Source: Callaeas wilsoni (taxonomy: Eukaryota > Chordata > Aves > Passeriformes > Callaeidae). Taken from it: a stretch of DNA of 64,000 nucleotides. The stretch spans positions 37,333 to 101,332 of the forward strand of contig VWPU01010329.1 in assembly GCA_013398955.1 (NCBI GenBank). The letters run 5' to 3'. Shown in pieces: positions 26,443-36,841 of this stretch (positions are counted from its first letter, which is position 1; each line of letters opens with the position of its first letter). Under the pieces are notes generated by a model that saw nothing but the letters and a program-made list of their open reading frames with translations, was not told the DNA's origin and did no database searches. The position numbers were made by a program, and so were the translations under genes.

Positions 26443-27958
26443 AACGGCTCTGGGCCAGAAGTGCCCCTGTCTGGAGCAGCTGCTGCTCTCCTGTGAGGGT
26501 GGCTGCCTGGATGGACAGGCCAAGGCAGAGCACAGCAGCAGGCAGTGCGGCATTAGAGCATCACGAGTGTAAAAGTTTGAGGAATTACGAGCACATTTTA
26601 GTGACCTCAGTACAGAGCCCTCCTGAAAGGTGCCTGTTCTGGACAGGGGTTATTAACGTTCGCTCTCCTGGCAAAACTGGCTCAGTGAGAGTTTTACCTG
26701 AGCTGAGGGTGATGTAGAAGAGCACATTGGAAAGCAGCCACCATGCTGGCAGTGTACAGGGGAGCTCTGAGGCCCTGGCCAGGGTTTGCATGGTGCTGAC
26801 TGGGAGCAAAAGGAAAATTTGGGTTTGGATGATGCTCCTACACAAGCAGCTCCAGTGAGCTGGGTCCCTTCCCAACCTGCACAGCCTCCACCTGCCACGG
26901 TGGCAAGCTGGAGGTGGTTCATTTGCAGTTTCCTTTTCACTGGGTCTCTGCAGAAAGGGCTGCATTTGATGCAGCAGCTCCCAAGGTTCACTCTGCAGTG
27001 TAATAATGGCCATCGTAATGTCAGAGTTCAGTGGTTCACCCACGAGAAGCACCAGAGTGGCATTTCAGCACTTTCATTCTCCCAACAAGACCTGCCAACA
27101 CCTACAACATCCCAGCTCCTCTAACACCCTTCCCGTGGAAAATAACCTGTCCCAAAGCAGCCACACCCTGCCCTCAGGGCTCCTGGGGACTCTGCTCCAG
27201 CTTTCCCTGTGCCAGGCTCTCTCCCCTTCCCTCCTCCGCTGCCTCCCTTTCAAGCAGCAATGAGGTTTCAAGACATACATTCTGCAGTGACTTCACCATG
27301 GAGATGGGAGGGTGGAGACAAAGGGGTGAGAGGAGGTCAGTTAATCCCACAGACACCACCAGGCTTGGACATACATGAGCTGGGGAAGAGTTCATTTGAA
27401 AACTAAATAGAAATGAGGTTATTGAGCTCAAGTTCTCTTCTGTGCTATAAACCCCAGGCTCTGCTCTCCCTTCTTCATCCCCCTTACCCTCCTCCTGCAG
27501 CATGCCTTGTGTCTTGACAATTCCCAGGCAGAAATCACACATGTGATTGTGCCTGGGGAAGTTTATGTCCGTTTTCTAGGAGAATGCACAACTTGGAAAT
27601 GAAATAACTCAAAGTAAAGACTAGCTGCTGTCTCCCCAGCAGACACCACAGCTGGGCATCCCCACCAAAGGAGAGGTTAACCAAACAAGTAGACTTCAAG
27701 TCCATGTCTATTGAGACAGGATCTCTATTTCCAGCAAGACTAGGTCTCTTTATAACTCCAATAAAAACTCGTGTGAAATTCAGCATCTTTTAGGGTTCAG
27801 CTCCTTTTTGGACTGTGGCACTCACTTGTACAGTGGGATTCAAGCTCTTTGCCAAGTGGCCAGAGCCACTCCTGGTACTTGTGGCCGTGTTCTGTTACAA
27901 ACTGCTGTTTTCAGGGGCTTTATCTTATCTTTATGCTTCTCTATTCCCTTTTCTGCAG
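26443..27958. other. non-coding stretch before the first recognised CFAP77 exon
   Basis: No coding exon recognised. Several overlapping open frames on both strands (26585-27542) are short and mutually incompatible. They lack splice boundaries and look like chance frames in moderately GC-rich DNA. The last 20 bases form the pyrimidine-rich acceptor tract of the exon at 27959. Confidence 0.5.
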
Positions 27959-28058
27959 CCAGAAGTGGGGAAGCCCATGAGAAACTGCTACTCCCTGCCA
28001 GGCCCTGATTTTACCTACGGGATGTACATACACAAGAGAGATGGAGGAGTCCCTGAAG
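27959..28058 (+). CDS. CFAP77: CFAP77 internal coding exon A (cilia- and flagella-associated protein 77)
   Basis: CFAP77 is known as a microtubule inner protein of motile ciliary and flagellar doublet microtubules, so it acts as a structural part of the axoneme. This 100-bp exon starts after a pyrimidine-rich TTTTCTGCAG acceptor and ends at a GTAGGA donor. It enters in phase 0 and leaves one base over. It encodes PEVGKPMRNC followed by YSLPGPDFTYGMYIHKRDGG and VPE. The SLPGP-FxYG and RDGGVPE blocks are the signature I associate with the CFAP77 N-terminal region. Because it opens in phase 0 without a start codon, at least one upstream coding exon must exist, and I could not place it. Neighbouring exons B, C and D join in frame, and BARHL1 downstream is the expected syntenic neighbour. 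Identification is from memory of the family, without a search. Confidence 0.85.
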
Positions 28059-28601
28059 GTAGGACACTGCCCCTAAAACACACACCTGCAACAAAGCCCT
28101 AATGCTAGTAGGAACTCTCCTCTCCTTCGCAGGGCTCTTCAATACTTCTCATCAAGCTGGAAGTGCAGAACTTCACCATTTACCCACTTTCATTAATATC
28201 ACCTCAATTTCTTGGTGACCAGTGACGTTTCTCTGTCACACTGGAACCTTTCAGAGGCTCACACAGAGCCCAAGCAGGGAGGGTGCACCTGCAAAGGGTG
28301 ATGCACCTGGCCACTGTCATAACTTTGTCAGGGCTCCTGCTTTGTGCTCTCAGGACAATTTCCCTGTAAGATCAGACGTCCTGAGCAAGCCAGGGTGGAG
28401 GGTGAGAAGACATCCAATCCAGATGGGATATGGGATGCAGTGGGACAGGGTATGAAGGTCACTGCACAGTGAAGCCATGACAGAAGGAACCTTAGCCACA
28501 CAAGAGCCCCACGCACGGTGCACACACATCAATCTGCTTTCCCAAACAGGAGTTAACCGAGATGCCTCATCCTTTTCTCTCCTATTTCCTTCCATCTCCA
28601 G
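28059..28601 (+). other. CFAP77: CFAP77 intron between exons A and B
   Basis: A 543-bp GT-AG intron in phase 1, with donor GTAGGA and acceptor CTCCATCTCCAG. Nothing repetitive or conserved-looking was noticed inside it. Confidence 0.85.
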
Positions 28602-28818
28602 CCATAGGCCACTGGGATGCAGTGAAGGCCAGGCCTCGTAAAAGGGTCATGCCCCGAGATTTCGTCACCATGGGCCGTGGGGCTGTGGATGAAGGCTGCA
28701 CCACAGCCCGTGAGTTTGCTCTGTACTACAAGTTCATGGACATTCGCTGCAAAGATAAGGAGATACTCAGATATGGTTGCAAGATACCTCCAGGCATGAC
28801 TTTTGGCAAGCCATCAAG
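28602..28818 (+). CDS. CFAP77: CFAP77 internal coding exon B
   Basis: This 217-bp exon runs from acceptor CTCCATCTCCAG to donor GTAAGG, entering in phase 1 and leaving in phase 2. The codon split with exon A gives Ala, so the joined protein reads VPE-AIGHWDAVKARPRKR, then a FVTMGRGAVDEGCTTAREF segment and a terminal IPPGMTFGKPSR. GHW, the RGAV-x(5)-TAREF block and MTFG are the features matching CFAP77. It is the largest recognised exon and forms the middle of the protein. No frameshift or stop is present, which argues for a functional gene. The protein probably packs along tubulin in the doublet lumen, which is known for the family and not visible in the sequence. Confidence 0.87.
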
Positions 28819-31800
28819 GTAAGGGGGAAGACTTGGGCCCTCCTCAGAGTGAAATTATCCCTTCCTACCCTCACACCCTCTCCCCAGCCTCAGCTACCAC
28901 AGTCCCCAAACCAGAAGTGTCCCGAACCTGGATATGCTGAGTCACAGCATCACATCCATGTCTGATCACACTTCTGTCAGACAATCAGCTACCTGAATCT
29001 AACATATGTGCCACAACGCAGCCTCATTTCACCTGTGGCATTAAGGGCTTGAAGCATCTTAAAAATATCTTCAATGCCAACCCTTTAATCTAAAGGAATA
29101 TGAAGAGCTGTCAGCCAGAAAATTGGCATCCCAGGGACAGAAAATCAGAGCAACAGCATTTCTACCTGTCTGCACTGGTTGAAATACTCTAGTGGAGCTA
29201 AAGATCAGTTCAAGTTCTTTATCCTACTCTCTCCCACTCAGTTCAGTGCCCTGAATTGGGCAGAAATTGGTGTAGAGCAGGATAGAGGCAGAGAAGCTTC
29301 TCACTGCCAGTGCGACTCCAGCACAAACCAGAGCTCAAAGCCTCTGAAAGTCTTGCTACTGCTGGAGCCCAGGGGGGTTTCTGGCTCTGTGCAGGTCTGG
29401 ACCAGGCATTAGGTTTCATTTTAAGAGCTAGATAATAATCACTACCAGAAAAATAACAGCTACAAATTCTAGAGAAAAGACATGATGAACGGCACCGTGT
29501 ATTTTACATGATAGTAAATGGGCTTTGCATATGCAAATTGAATGGATTTTAAAATGGTATTTAATGACAATTTTCGTAGCAGACATTAACATTAATTGCA
29601 TCAAAATGAAAATGTAGCATTAGCTTGCTGTTAGCTGCAAATGCCCCAGCTATAAAGCTTTATCTTTATCAGTATCAGCCCTTGCCGATGTGACAGGACC
29701 GCTCTGCAAATTGCAGGCAAAAGGGCTTTTATGTTGCAAAAGTATCCCCCAATGTAGACCAAAATCAACATCAATTTTGCTTTATTTCTTCATAAACGGA
29801 GGTTAAATGGCTGCCTGTAAGAAGCCCAGGCATGTTTCAAAAGTTTTAAGGAAAATCTGCAGACCCCACAACAGCAGAAGTAGTGAGAAAGGGCTTTTAA
29901 TTGAAAGTTATTATTGTACAACTTGCCTGCTCCTTAATAGCCACCTTTTATGCAGACTGATTGTGTTTATCCCTTTACTTTAAAAGCATGTTATAGATAA
30001 AACCGAATTACCGGGATTATCAAGGAGTTGTTACAGCCATTTCGGTAAAAGTGGGAGTTTAACACACTTTTCCATGACTGGCAAGTTAAAGACACCAGCT
30101 TTGGTGAGCATTCCCAGGACAAGCTGGACCCTGGTCACAGCTCACCAGGTTCAGCAAGACCCATCTTCCTAAAAATAACCTGGCTCTCCATGGATTTAAG
30201 TTGGTTTTGGACTCTAAGCCCTGTTTGCCTGTGATCTTAGTGCTGCTACCTGGGAAGGTGCTCCCAAGAAAGGCACATGCTTATCTGGGGACAGAAGAAA
30301 ACGGTGGCAAATGGTCTTTTTCCAGGACTCCAAGCACTTCATGTCTTTTAGAAATAACAGATCTGATCAACATCTCGGGTGCAGTGAAGTTTTTCAGCAA
30401 GAACAGCGCCTGCCTGTCATCTCCCAGCACAGACAGTGTGGCTGAGGAGGCCATTGAGCAAAGGGGCTTTCCCATGGCACTGGACACAACTGGAGACACC
30501 CTGCCTGATGATGGGGTGCTCTGGGACAGCCCAGAACCCCAGTGCAGACCCTGCCCAGTCTGCAACCACAGCCCTGGGGTGGCTCTCTGGCACAGTGGGA
30601 ATTGCAGCTGGTGCCAGCCCACAGCCTTGGCGCTGGGCTGCTTCCCTGGGCACCCAAAACTCAGCAGCTGCCACAGGAGCGTGGCTGGGGTCAGTGGGTA
30701 ATGGGCAAGGGGCTTCTTGAGCCCTGGCAACTCCTCTCCAGCCCCTCCTCGGGTCCTGGGCTGTGCCTCTTAAGGCTTCTGTCTCCTGGAGACACCAGCA
30801 CCAGGAGTTCTCCCTAGAGTCACAGGCTGGAGCTCTCCTGGATCATCCCAAATGCTGTGGTTGTTATTAGTGCCTTGTTAATCACTGCCTGGCCCTGCCG
30901 CTCCTCCAACTCAGATCACTTGTGCCTCTGCTTTCTGCTCACGGTGTGTGGAACATTTCACCAGGCAGCCTCAGACACTGCAGCAAGCTTTCAGAAGCTT
31001 TGAGGCCTCTTTCCTTTCTTTTCCTGGGATATTTACCTTCAAAGGTCACCCATACCCCTCTGTAATTCCCCCTGGGCACCTTCCAGGGGAGAGAAGCAGC
31101 GCTGCTTTTTGCTGATTCCCCCCACCCCATTCTCTCCCTCCCTTTTCCCAGAGTAATGTTTGCTACGAATCATGTGGCCAGCTTTGTTGTGAGAGTCATA
31201 AAAAGGACATTTTTCATCTCTCCTTTTTCCTGCTCTCGCTCCCTTCTCTCTCTCAGTACCAGACAGAGATTTATTCCTTCCCTGATGCCTGTGGCATTCG
31301 GAGCTGGGAGGGGTCAGGGGAGGCACTGATGGGACATAATAGATAATGCAGTGGTTCTCCAGGGGCTTGTCCAGCTCCGGAGCCGATCCATCAGCAGGCA
31401 ATGCTCGTGCCAAGGTCAGCAGTAACGAGGAGGTGGTGGGGTTCCAGCCTCCCCCACGGGGCATCCTCCAGCCACGCTCCCCCAGTTCATGCTCCAGCTT
31501 CTGATCTCTACAAGAGCTGCCTCGTGCGACCACGCTGTGCAGGAGAGGACGCAGCCACTGAGTGCAGGTGCTGGGCTAACGGCACACAGGCTCAGCTTCA
31601 CCTGCCCCAGCCCTCATTCCCACCACACACAGGTCCACAGGCTCATCTTCCAAGGAAAATGCCCGTCTTTGACAATCCCCTCCACGCGCCCTGCGCACGA
31701 CACGTTACAGAGCTTCTGAGGGTTGCTGTCCTCCCTGGTCTTTTTATTGAAAACAACCCCACAACGCAGTGCTGCTGGCAGGTGTATCCAACCCCATACT

Positions 31801-34800
31801 CTGCAACAATGACCTTGTTTTACAAGGAGGCTGGAGGGCACTGAGTGGGCTGGGGTTTGATAATACTGGAGACCTAAAGGCACAGAGGGTCGGTGAAGAC
31901 CTCCAGGATCTTCACTCCAGCCTGCTATTCAAAGCACATTTGGAAACCCCAACAGATGTCCAGACCTACATTTATCCTCCTGACCACCTTTTCTGACTGA
32001 GTTTCACCGTGCACTGAAATTAGCTGACACTAAAGGATCTTTTTTGGAACTAGAAGTAAACACAAAGACGTGGATGCTGTCTCCAGCTAGATTTTAGATG
32101 CTATCGATCTGTGTAAGGTCACACAAGGAGTTTGAAGCCAGAACACTCCAGCACGCAGGTGGTACCTCAAGCACCAGTTCTCTCCCCAGGAGTTAGCAGG
32201 GCAGAGTGCACCCTCAGCATGGACACACTGCCCAACACTGCCAGGGCTGCTTGGAGAGAAAAGCTTCCAGTCACCTCTTGGTGAGCGTCCTAATTCCGCC
32301 TGCTACGCCCCAGAACCTATTCCTGGACACGAGGACTGCACAGACGTGCCATCCTCTGCCATTCTGCACCTGTACCTGCTCCAAACCCTGCATGGCCATA
32401 ACCCTGCCTCCCACGGGCTGCCATGCACTTGGCAGTTGGCCTGGAGGTTGGGCTGACCTTGGGTGTGCTGGCAGGATTTCCCTGGCACTCTGTCATCCCC
32501 ACGGCTCCTGCCGGGTCCCCCCCACCGTCTGCCTTCGCTTCAACTGTCCCTTTCCTGAATTTTACAGCCCATTTTCCTTCTGTCTTCATCTCCTGCCTCC
32601 GTTCCACCTCCCATTCTCTAAAACTGCTCTTAATCCGTTGGCAGCCGTTTTCATCATGTTCCTGCAGCAAACTCACCTCTCCAAAGCGTTTGGTCACTGC
32701 AATCTCTCTTCTTCAAATGGTTACACTTGGCCAAGGGCATCAGTTATCCAGTACCTCCTCTTTAATTGGTATCATTTGCAATTGTCCCAATCTTTCACCC
32801 TCCCTGAGAAAGGAGATTTCAATGCTCATGCTCTGCTTAGCAAGCAGCCCTTCCACTCAAAGTGTCCGTGCTGTTTGCACACAGCCAGAACAAAGTTTAG
32901 AAAGCTGCTCAAGACATGCTGAGGTATATCCATTGATAGGTTTATTTTTGAGATACTTAGAAAACATTTCAGGTCATTAATATATGGCTGAGGAAAGAAA
33001 GCTAATCTAGATGTAGACCAGCTGCAAAGATCTCAAAAAAATAATGTTGAAGAGCAGAGGGTGTTCCTGGAAAGTACCTACCAGGAAAAGCTGGACAGGC
33101 AGTAAAATTGAATATTACAGCGAGTCTGCATGTGACCCATGATCACTGGAAGCCAAAGAGAGTGTAAAGCCACCAAATCCTAAAGATTAGGGGAAAAAAG
33201 TTTTACAGAAAAAAAAAAACCACTGAGGACTGACAAAACAGATTGTAAAAATGTAACACGGTGACTGGAATCACTGTCAGGCTCATGGCGACAGAAAAAC
33301 GCAACCAACTTTAAAAATACAGGACTCCCGTCAGCCCAGATAATTACATATCCTATCCAATTCCACAGTGAAAGGCACTTTGTGCCTCTGCCACCATCCT
33401 CACACTGCTAAGATGAGAATTTCTATGTCAAGAGTAGTTTTCTTCTCCTGGAAACGTTCCAGGCTGGGTATGTGGTCACATCGCTACCGCAGAGCTCCCA
33501 GCCCCGCCCGCCTGCATCGTGCCCCGGCGGCTGCAGCATCTGCTTGGGCAGAAGGACCTGTTACGCCCTTCAAAATATCCCGAGCGCACCATGAAGATAC
33601 TGATTCCCCTCCAGAGTGGTTATTTGCTTGCTGTAAGAGTTTCTGGCTACTTCAGGCTGACGGCTTAAGAGAAAATAAACAGGCAAGTCATGGTTTGGCA
33701 TAAGGATCAGGTCCTGCACATCAGCCACAGGGCTGGGAAAGAAAAGATCTGAAGGACAGATTTAGATCCCTTATTACCAATTGCTTTACACTGAATAGGA
33801 AAGTAATTTACTCTCACACAGACTGCCTGTTGTCTGTGGGTTTATCTCCATTGATTACAGCCGGCCGAAAAATTTCTTCTAAAATTTTACCATCTAGAAC
33901 TACTTCTGGCCACAAGTGGACCTTTTTCTTTGCCAACTTTTGCTTTTTCAGCCTGTGCAATGAAAACCTGGGTCAGGGGGGAATAACCACCGAATCCTTT
34001 CTGTGAAAACAAAGCTTTTCAGCCCTCGTCAACATCTTTTCCTTCCAAACAAAGTCATGTTCCCACCCAGCCAGAGGGATTCAGGCATGCGATGGAGGTC
34101 AAGGGGAAGACCTCACGCTTTGATTTCTTTTGCTCAGCATTGGAGGGGTTTTTCCTTGGTTTTTCACTCGTTGGGATGTTTTGCATTTGTTGATGGCTGC
34201 AGACTGAGCACTGTTCACTCTCAGCCATAGATCTGGACCTGCAGGCAGAGCAGCTCTGTCCCACAACCACATCCCACGTGAGTTTCTCAGAGGATAACAG
34301 TAGACAAATGTGTTGAAGACAAATCTAAAAAATCTTCAATTAAGTCAGCCAAAGGGCATCTCCAACCCTACAATCAATGCTAGCACACAAATTCCAGCTT
34401 GTCAAGCCAGTTATTTAATGGGTAAGAGCTGGCTTGGTGTCTTCACTGCGAGACACGTTTCCATATGTGCTTTTAGGACCAGTGCAAGCAAACATCTCAC
34501 TCGGCCTGGGAGGGAATAGTAAAGCAAATTGGTGCTCTTGTAACCATGTGTACTCCTAAGTACAGCTATGAGCATCTGATAAATCTTTTAAAGTGCATGT
34601 TTACAATGGATTTTATTCTTTTTACTGTTCTATACATATGAGCCCTCTGAGCAAAATAACAGATCCTCTGACACTTAGAAGAAGCCACTGCCTCATTGGC
34701 TGCCCGCAGTGAAATAATTTATATTGTTATTTCCTCACCCAAATTACAAGGATTGTAAAGAAGCTTCAGAAATTCACAGTAATCAGTGCTTTGGAGGCAC

Positions 34801-35869
34801 AGATCCCGCAGCTGCCACACGGGTGGAAGACCCACTGTTGCAACTGAGAGTTTTGCCAGCCCAAAGACTGCAAAAAAAAATTGGTCCCTGAGTGTTTTCT
34901 ACCAATTTTTCTCCTGTTATTTTCTTCAATAGTTAATGGAAAGTGAGGACAAGTGGAGATCATGTAAAAGTGATCTTTCGGGCCTCTCCATGGGTTTATT
35001 GCCAGGACCTATTTAGAGAACCATAAAGCTGTAAGGGGCCTATAGCTTTACTGTACAGTGCACAAGCTTTTCAGGAAAACGAAGAGCCTTTGGACTCACA
35101 TCCCGCTCGTTTTGCCATGTCTCCCTCTCCTCACAAACACACCCACACACGTGTGTGCAGGGACTTCCAGCCGCTAATTGAATTCACCCTCGTGAAAGCC
35201 TTAACAAATTGTAAGTGACCTTTTATACAAATTTCAAAGTCAAGAATTCACCACTAACTGCACATCCCTCTTCTGCCATTCACTGTTATGCAAAACCCAC
35301 AAACAATTAAAAGAAATAATGAAGAGCCCAGCGGCCCTCTTTCCTAATTAGCTGCAGGAGGCAGTGCTGGGGAGTGTGGTTAAGTGCTTCAATTACCTCG
35401 GCCCTCCTCGCAGCCCTTGTTAGAAGAGACAGGTCCGCGGGCCAAAGGGGAACAATTAAGGCGAGGCAGAGCCCGGCAGTTTGCAGGGGGATGCCGGGGC
35501 CGTGCCGGCTCTCGCACAAGGGCCAGAGCTGTAATCATACCCCAGCTTCCTGCTGGGCTACACAGAGACAAATTAATGGGAGATAGATTGCTACCTGCAG
35601 CCCATCAGTAACGAGGGAGGAAGGGAAGGTAACACGGCGCTGCAAGGGAGCCATAATCAGAATTTTCCTGTGCTCTCAGCCCCCTTTCAGGGCAGAGGGA
35701 CCTGAGCGCTGATGCCTCACTGCTGCCTACATTGGGGGTACCCCACGCCCCCAAAGAGAATCACAGACCCCGGCTCGTGCTTTATTTGCTGAAGTTGATA
35801 GCTCTGGTAGCTGCCCCAAGGAGCCCCACGCTCCAGAGGTGCCAGAGACTAAACTGTTCCCCAATAAGA
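28819..35869 (+). other. CFAP77: CFAP77 long intron (exon B to C), 5' part
   Basis: First part of the 12,480-bp phase-2 intron spanning 28819-41298. No exon was recognised. An AT-rich, constrained-looking block at about 29420-30070 contains the perfect palindrome TTTGCATATGCAAA (29524-29537). Another AT-rich block lies at about 34540-35330, followed by a CpG-richer patch at about 35400-35640. Open frames at 30201-30701 and 32206-32922 are the longest but have no family resemblance or splice logic. Confidence 0.6.
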
Positions 35870-35924
35870 AATGGGTTGGACTCAGTCTTGGAGGTCTTTT
35901 CCAAAATCCTCGTGTTTCTATAAG
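35870..35924 (+). mobile_element. CR1 LINE 3' tail fragment
   Basis: A GGGTTGGACTC start, followed by 'ggaggtcttttcc' and a degenerate end (CGTGTTTCTATAAG), matches the sense-orientation CR1 3' terminus. It ends immediately before the first copy of the 212-bp direct repeat. The upstream limit is uncertain. It is a truncated, inactive copy. Confidence 0.6.
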
Positions 35925-36136
35925 AAACCAACCTGAGCTGGTGGGAACTGGTTCTGCTGGCCTGACCATAAGCCATAGGGACATTTTGGCATTTTGGAAG
36001 GACACTTCCATCACAGGACAAATCCTTCCCAGCATGAAGACACAAGAAAGGAATACAAAGGTGGTGCCCCTGCAGCTGTCTCCCCTGTGGACTGAAGGCC
36101 CCAAAGACAGATCCTGACCGTGCAGCAAAAGCACAT
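35925..36136. repeat. 212-bp direct repeat, copy 1, flanking an LTR
   Basis: This copy starts AAACCAACCTGAGC and ends AAAAGCACAT. By eye it differs from copy 2 (36638-36841) at four substitutions and one 8-bp indel, where CATTTTGG is doubled here. It has no LTR-type termini, no primer-binding site and no polypurine tract, so it does not look like retroviral internal sequence. It ends exactly where the inverted LTR begins. Confidence 0.92.
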
Positions 36137-36637
36137 TGTCAGGAAAATTAATCCACCAACACCAGAGGTTTATGTCCAAAAAGGAGACAGAGGAGTCCCG
36201 TTACTTTATTTGAATAAAGGGAGAGGCCATGGGGCATTCCCCGGGGTCTCTCCAATTTTTGGAGGACGCAGCCTCCTTTATATCCTAATTTCCCGACTGC
36301 ATTTTCCCTTTCTCTTTCCCCATTGGCTGAGGTACTTGAGAGGTACAGACTTCCTGGAACGCCTAATTACTACGATTCCCTTCTAATGTATACCCTCCCT
36401 TGCCTTTTTTTTCATAAATTCCTATGGAATTTATGGTTCTCCTCATTGTTTCTTTCATCTTTTGATATTCAATTTCATTTATTAGCAGGCCTACAGTTTA
36501 TTGATAAAGACAAATCTCTCTTTCCATTCATCAATCAGTGTAACCCTTCCCATTGTTTCTTTTATCTCTTAGTGCTAGTTTTTATCTACCAGCAGGCCCA
36601 CAGCTTATTTCTAAAGATAAGTCCTTCATTCCTTTCA
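36137..36637 (-). mobile_element. solo LTR of an endogenous retrovirus, inverted
   Basis: Read on the minus strand, the 501-bp segment has TG...CA termini (TGAAAGG to CCTGACA). It carries a CCAAT box (36322-36326), a GGATATAAAG TATA box (36276-36285) and an AATAAA signal (36205-36210), in correct order and spacing for U3-R-U5. The U3 end contains a partial tandem duplication with a period of about 107 bp. No retroviral gene is adjacent. There is no 4-6 bp target duplication. Instead it lies precisely between 212-bp and 204-bp direct repeats. It is inert as a provirus but could act as a promoter or enhancer on the strand opposite CFAP77. Confidence 0.8.
36444..36637 (-). repeat. imperfect tandem duplication in LTR U3
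   Basis: Two diverged copies begin with CATTGTTTCTTT at 36444 and 36551 and share 'agcaggcc', 'cag.ttat' and 'aaaga.aa' blocks in the same order. The period is 107 bp, and the second copy runs about 87 bp to the LTR edge. Duplicated U3 segments are commonly enhancer repeats in retroviruses, so this role is inferred here. Confidence 0.7.
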
Positions 36638-36841
36638 AAACCAACCTGAGCTGGTGGGAACTGGTTCTGCTGGCCTGACCATGAGCCATGGGGACATTTT
36701 GGAAGGACACTTCCATCACAGGACAAATCCTTCCCAGCATGAAGACACAAGAAAGGAATACAAAGGTGGTGCCCCTGCAGCTGTCTCCCCTGTGGACTGA
36801 TGGCCCCAAAGACAGATCCTGACCATGCAGCAAAAGCACAT
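36638..36841. repeat. 204-bp direct repeat, copy 2, flanking an LTR
   Basis: Near-identical partner of 35925-36136 in the same orientation, 8 bp shorter through loss of one CATTTTGG. It starts with AAACCAACC immediately after the LTR terminal CA and ends AAAAGCACAT. About 98% identity excluding the indel, counted by eye, implies a fairly recent origin. Confidence 0.92.

Noticed and set aside
32206..32922. 238-codon + strand open frame in the CFAP77 intron
   Set aside because: The translation is Cys/His/Pro-rich and non-globular, without recognisable motifs. It overlaps equally long frames on both strands.
35925..36841. The 212/204-bp direct repeats as LTRs of a small retroelement with 36137-36637 as its interior
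   Set aside because: The repeats lack TG...CA ends, TATA and AATAAA signals, whereas the central segment has all of these on the minus strand. The centre is the LTR.
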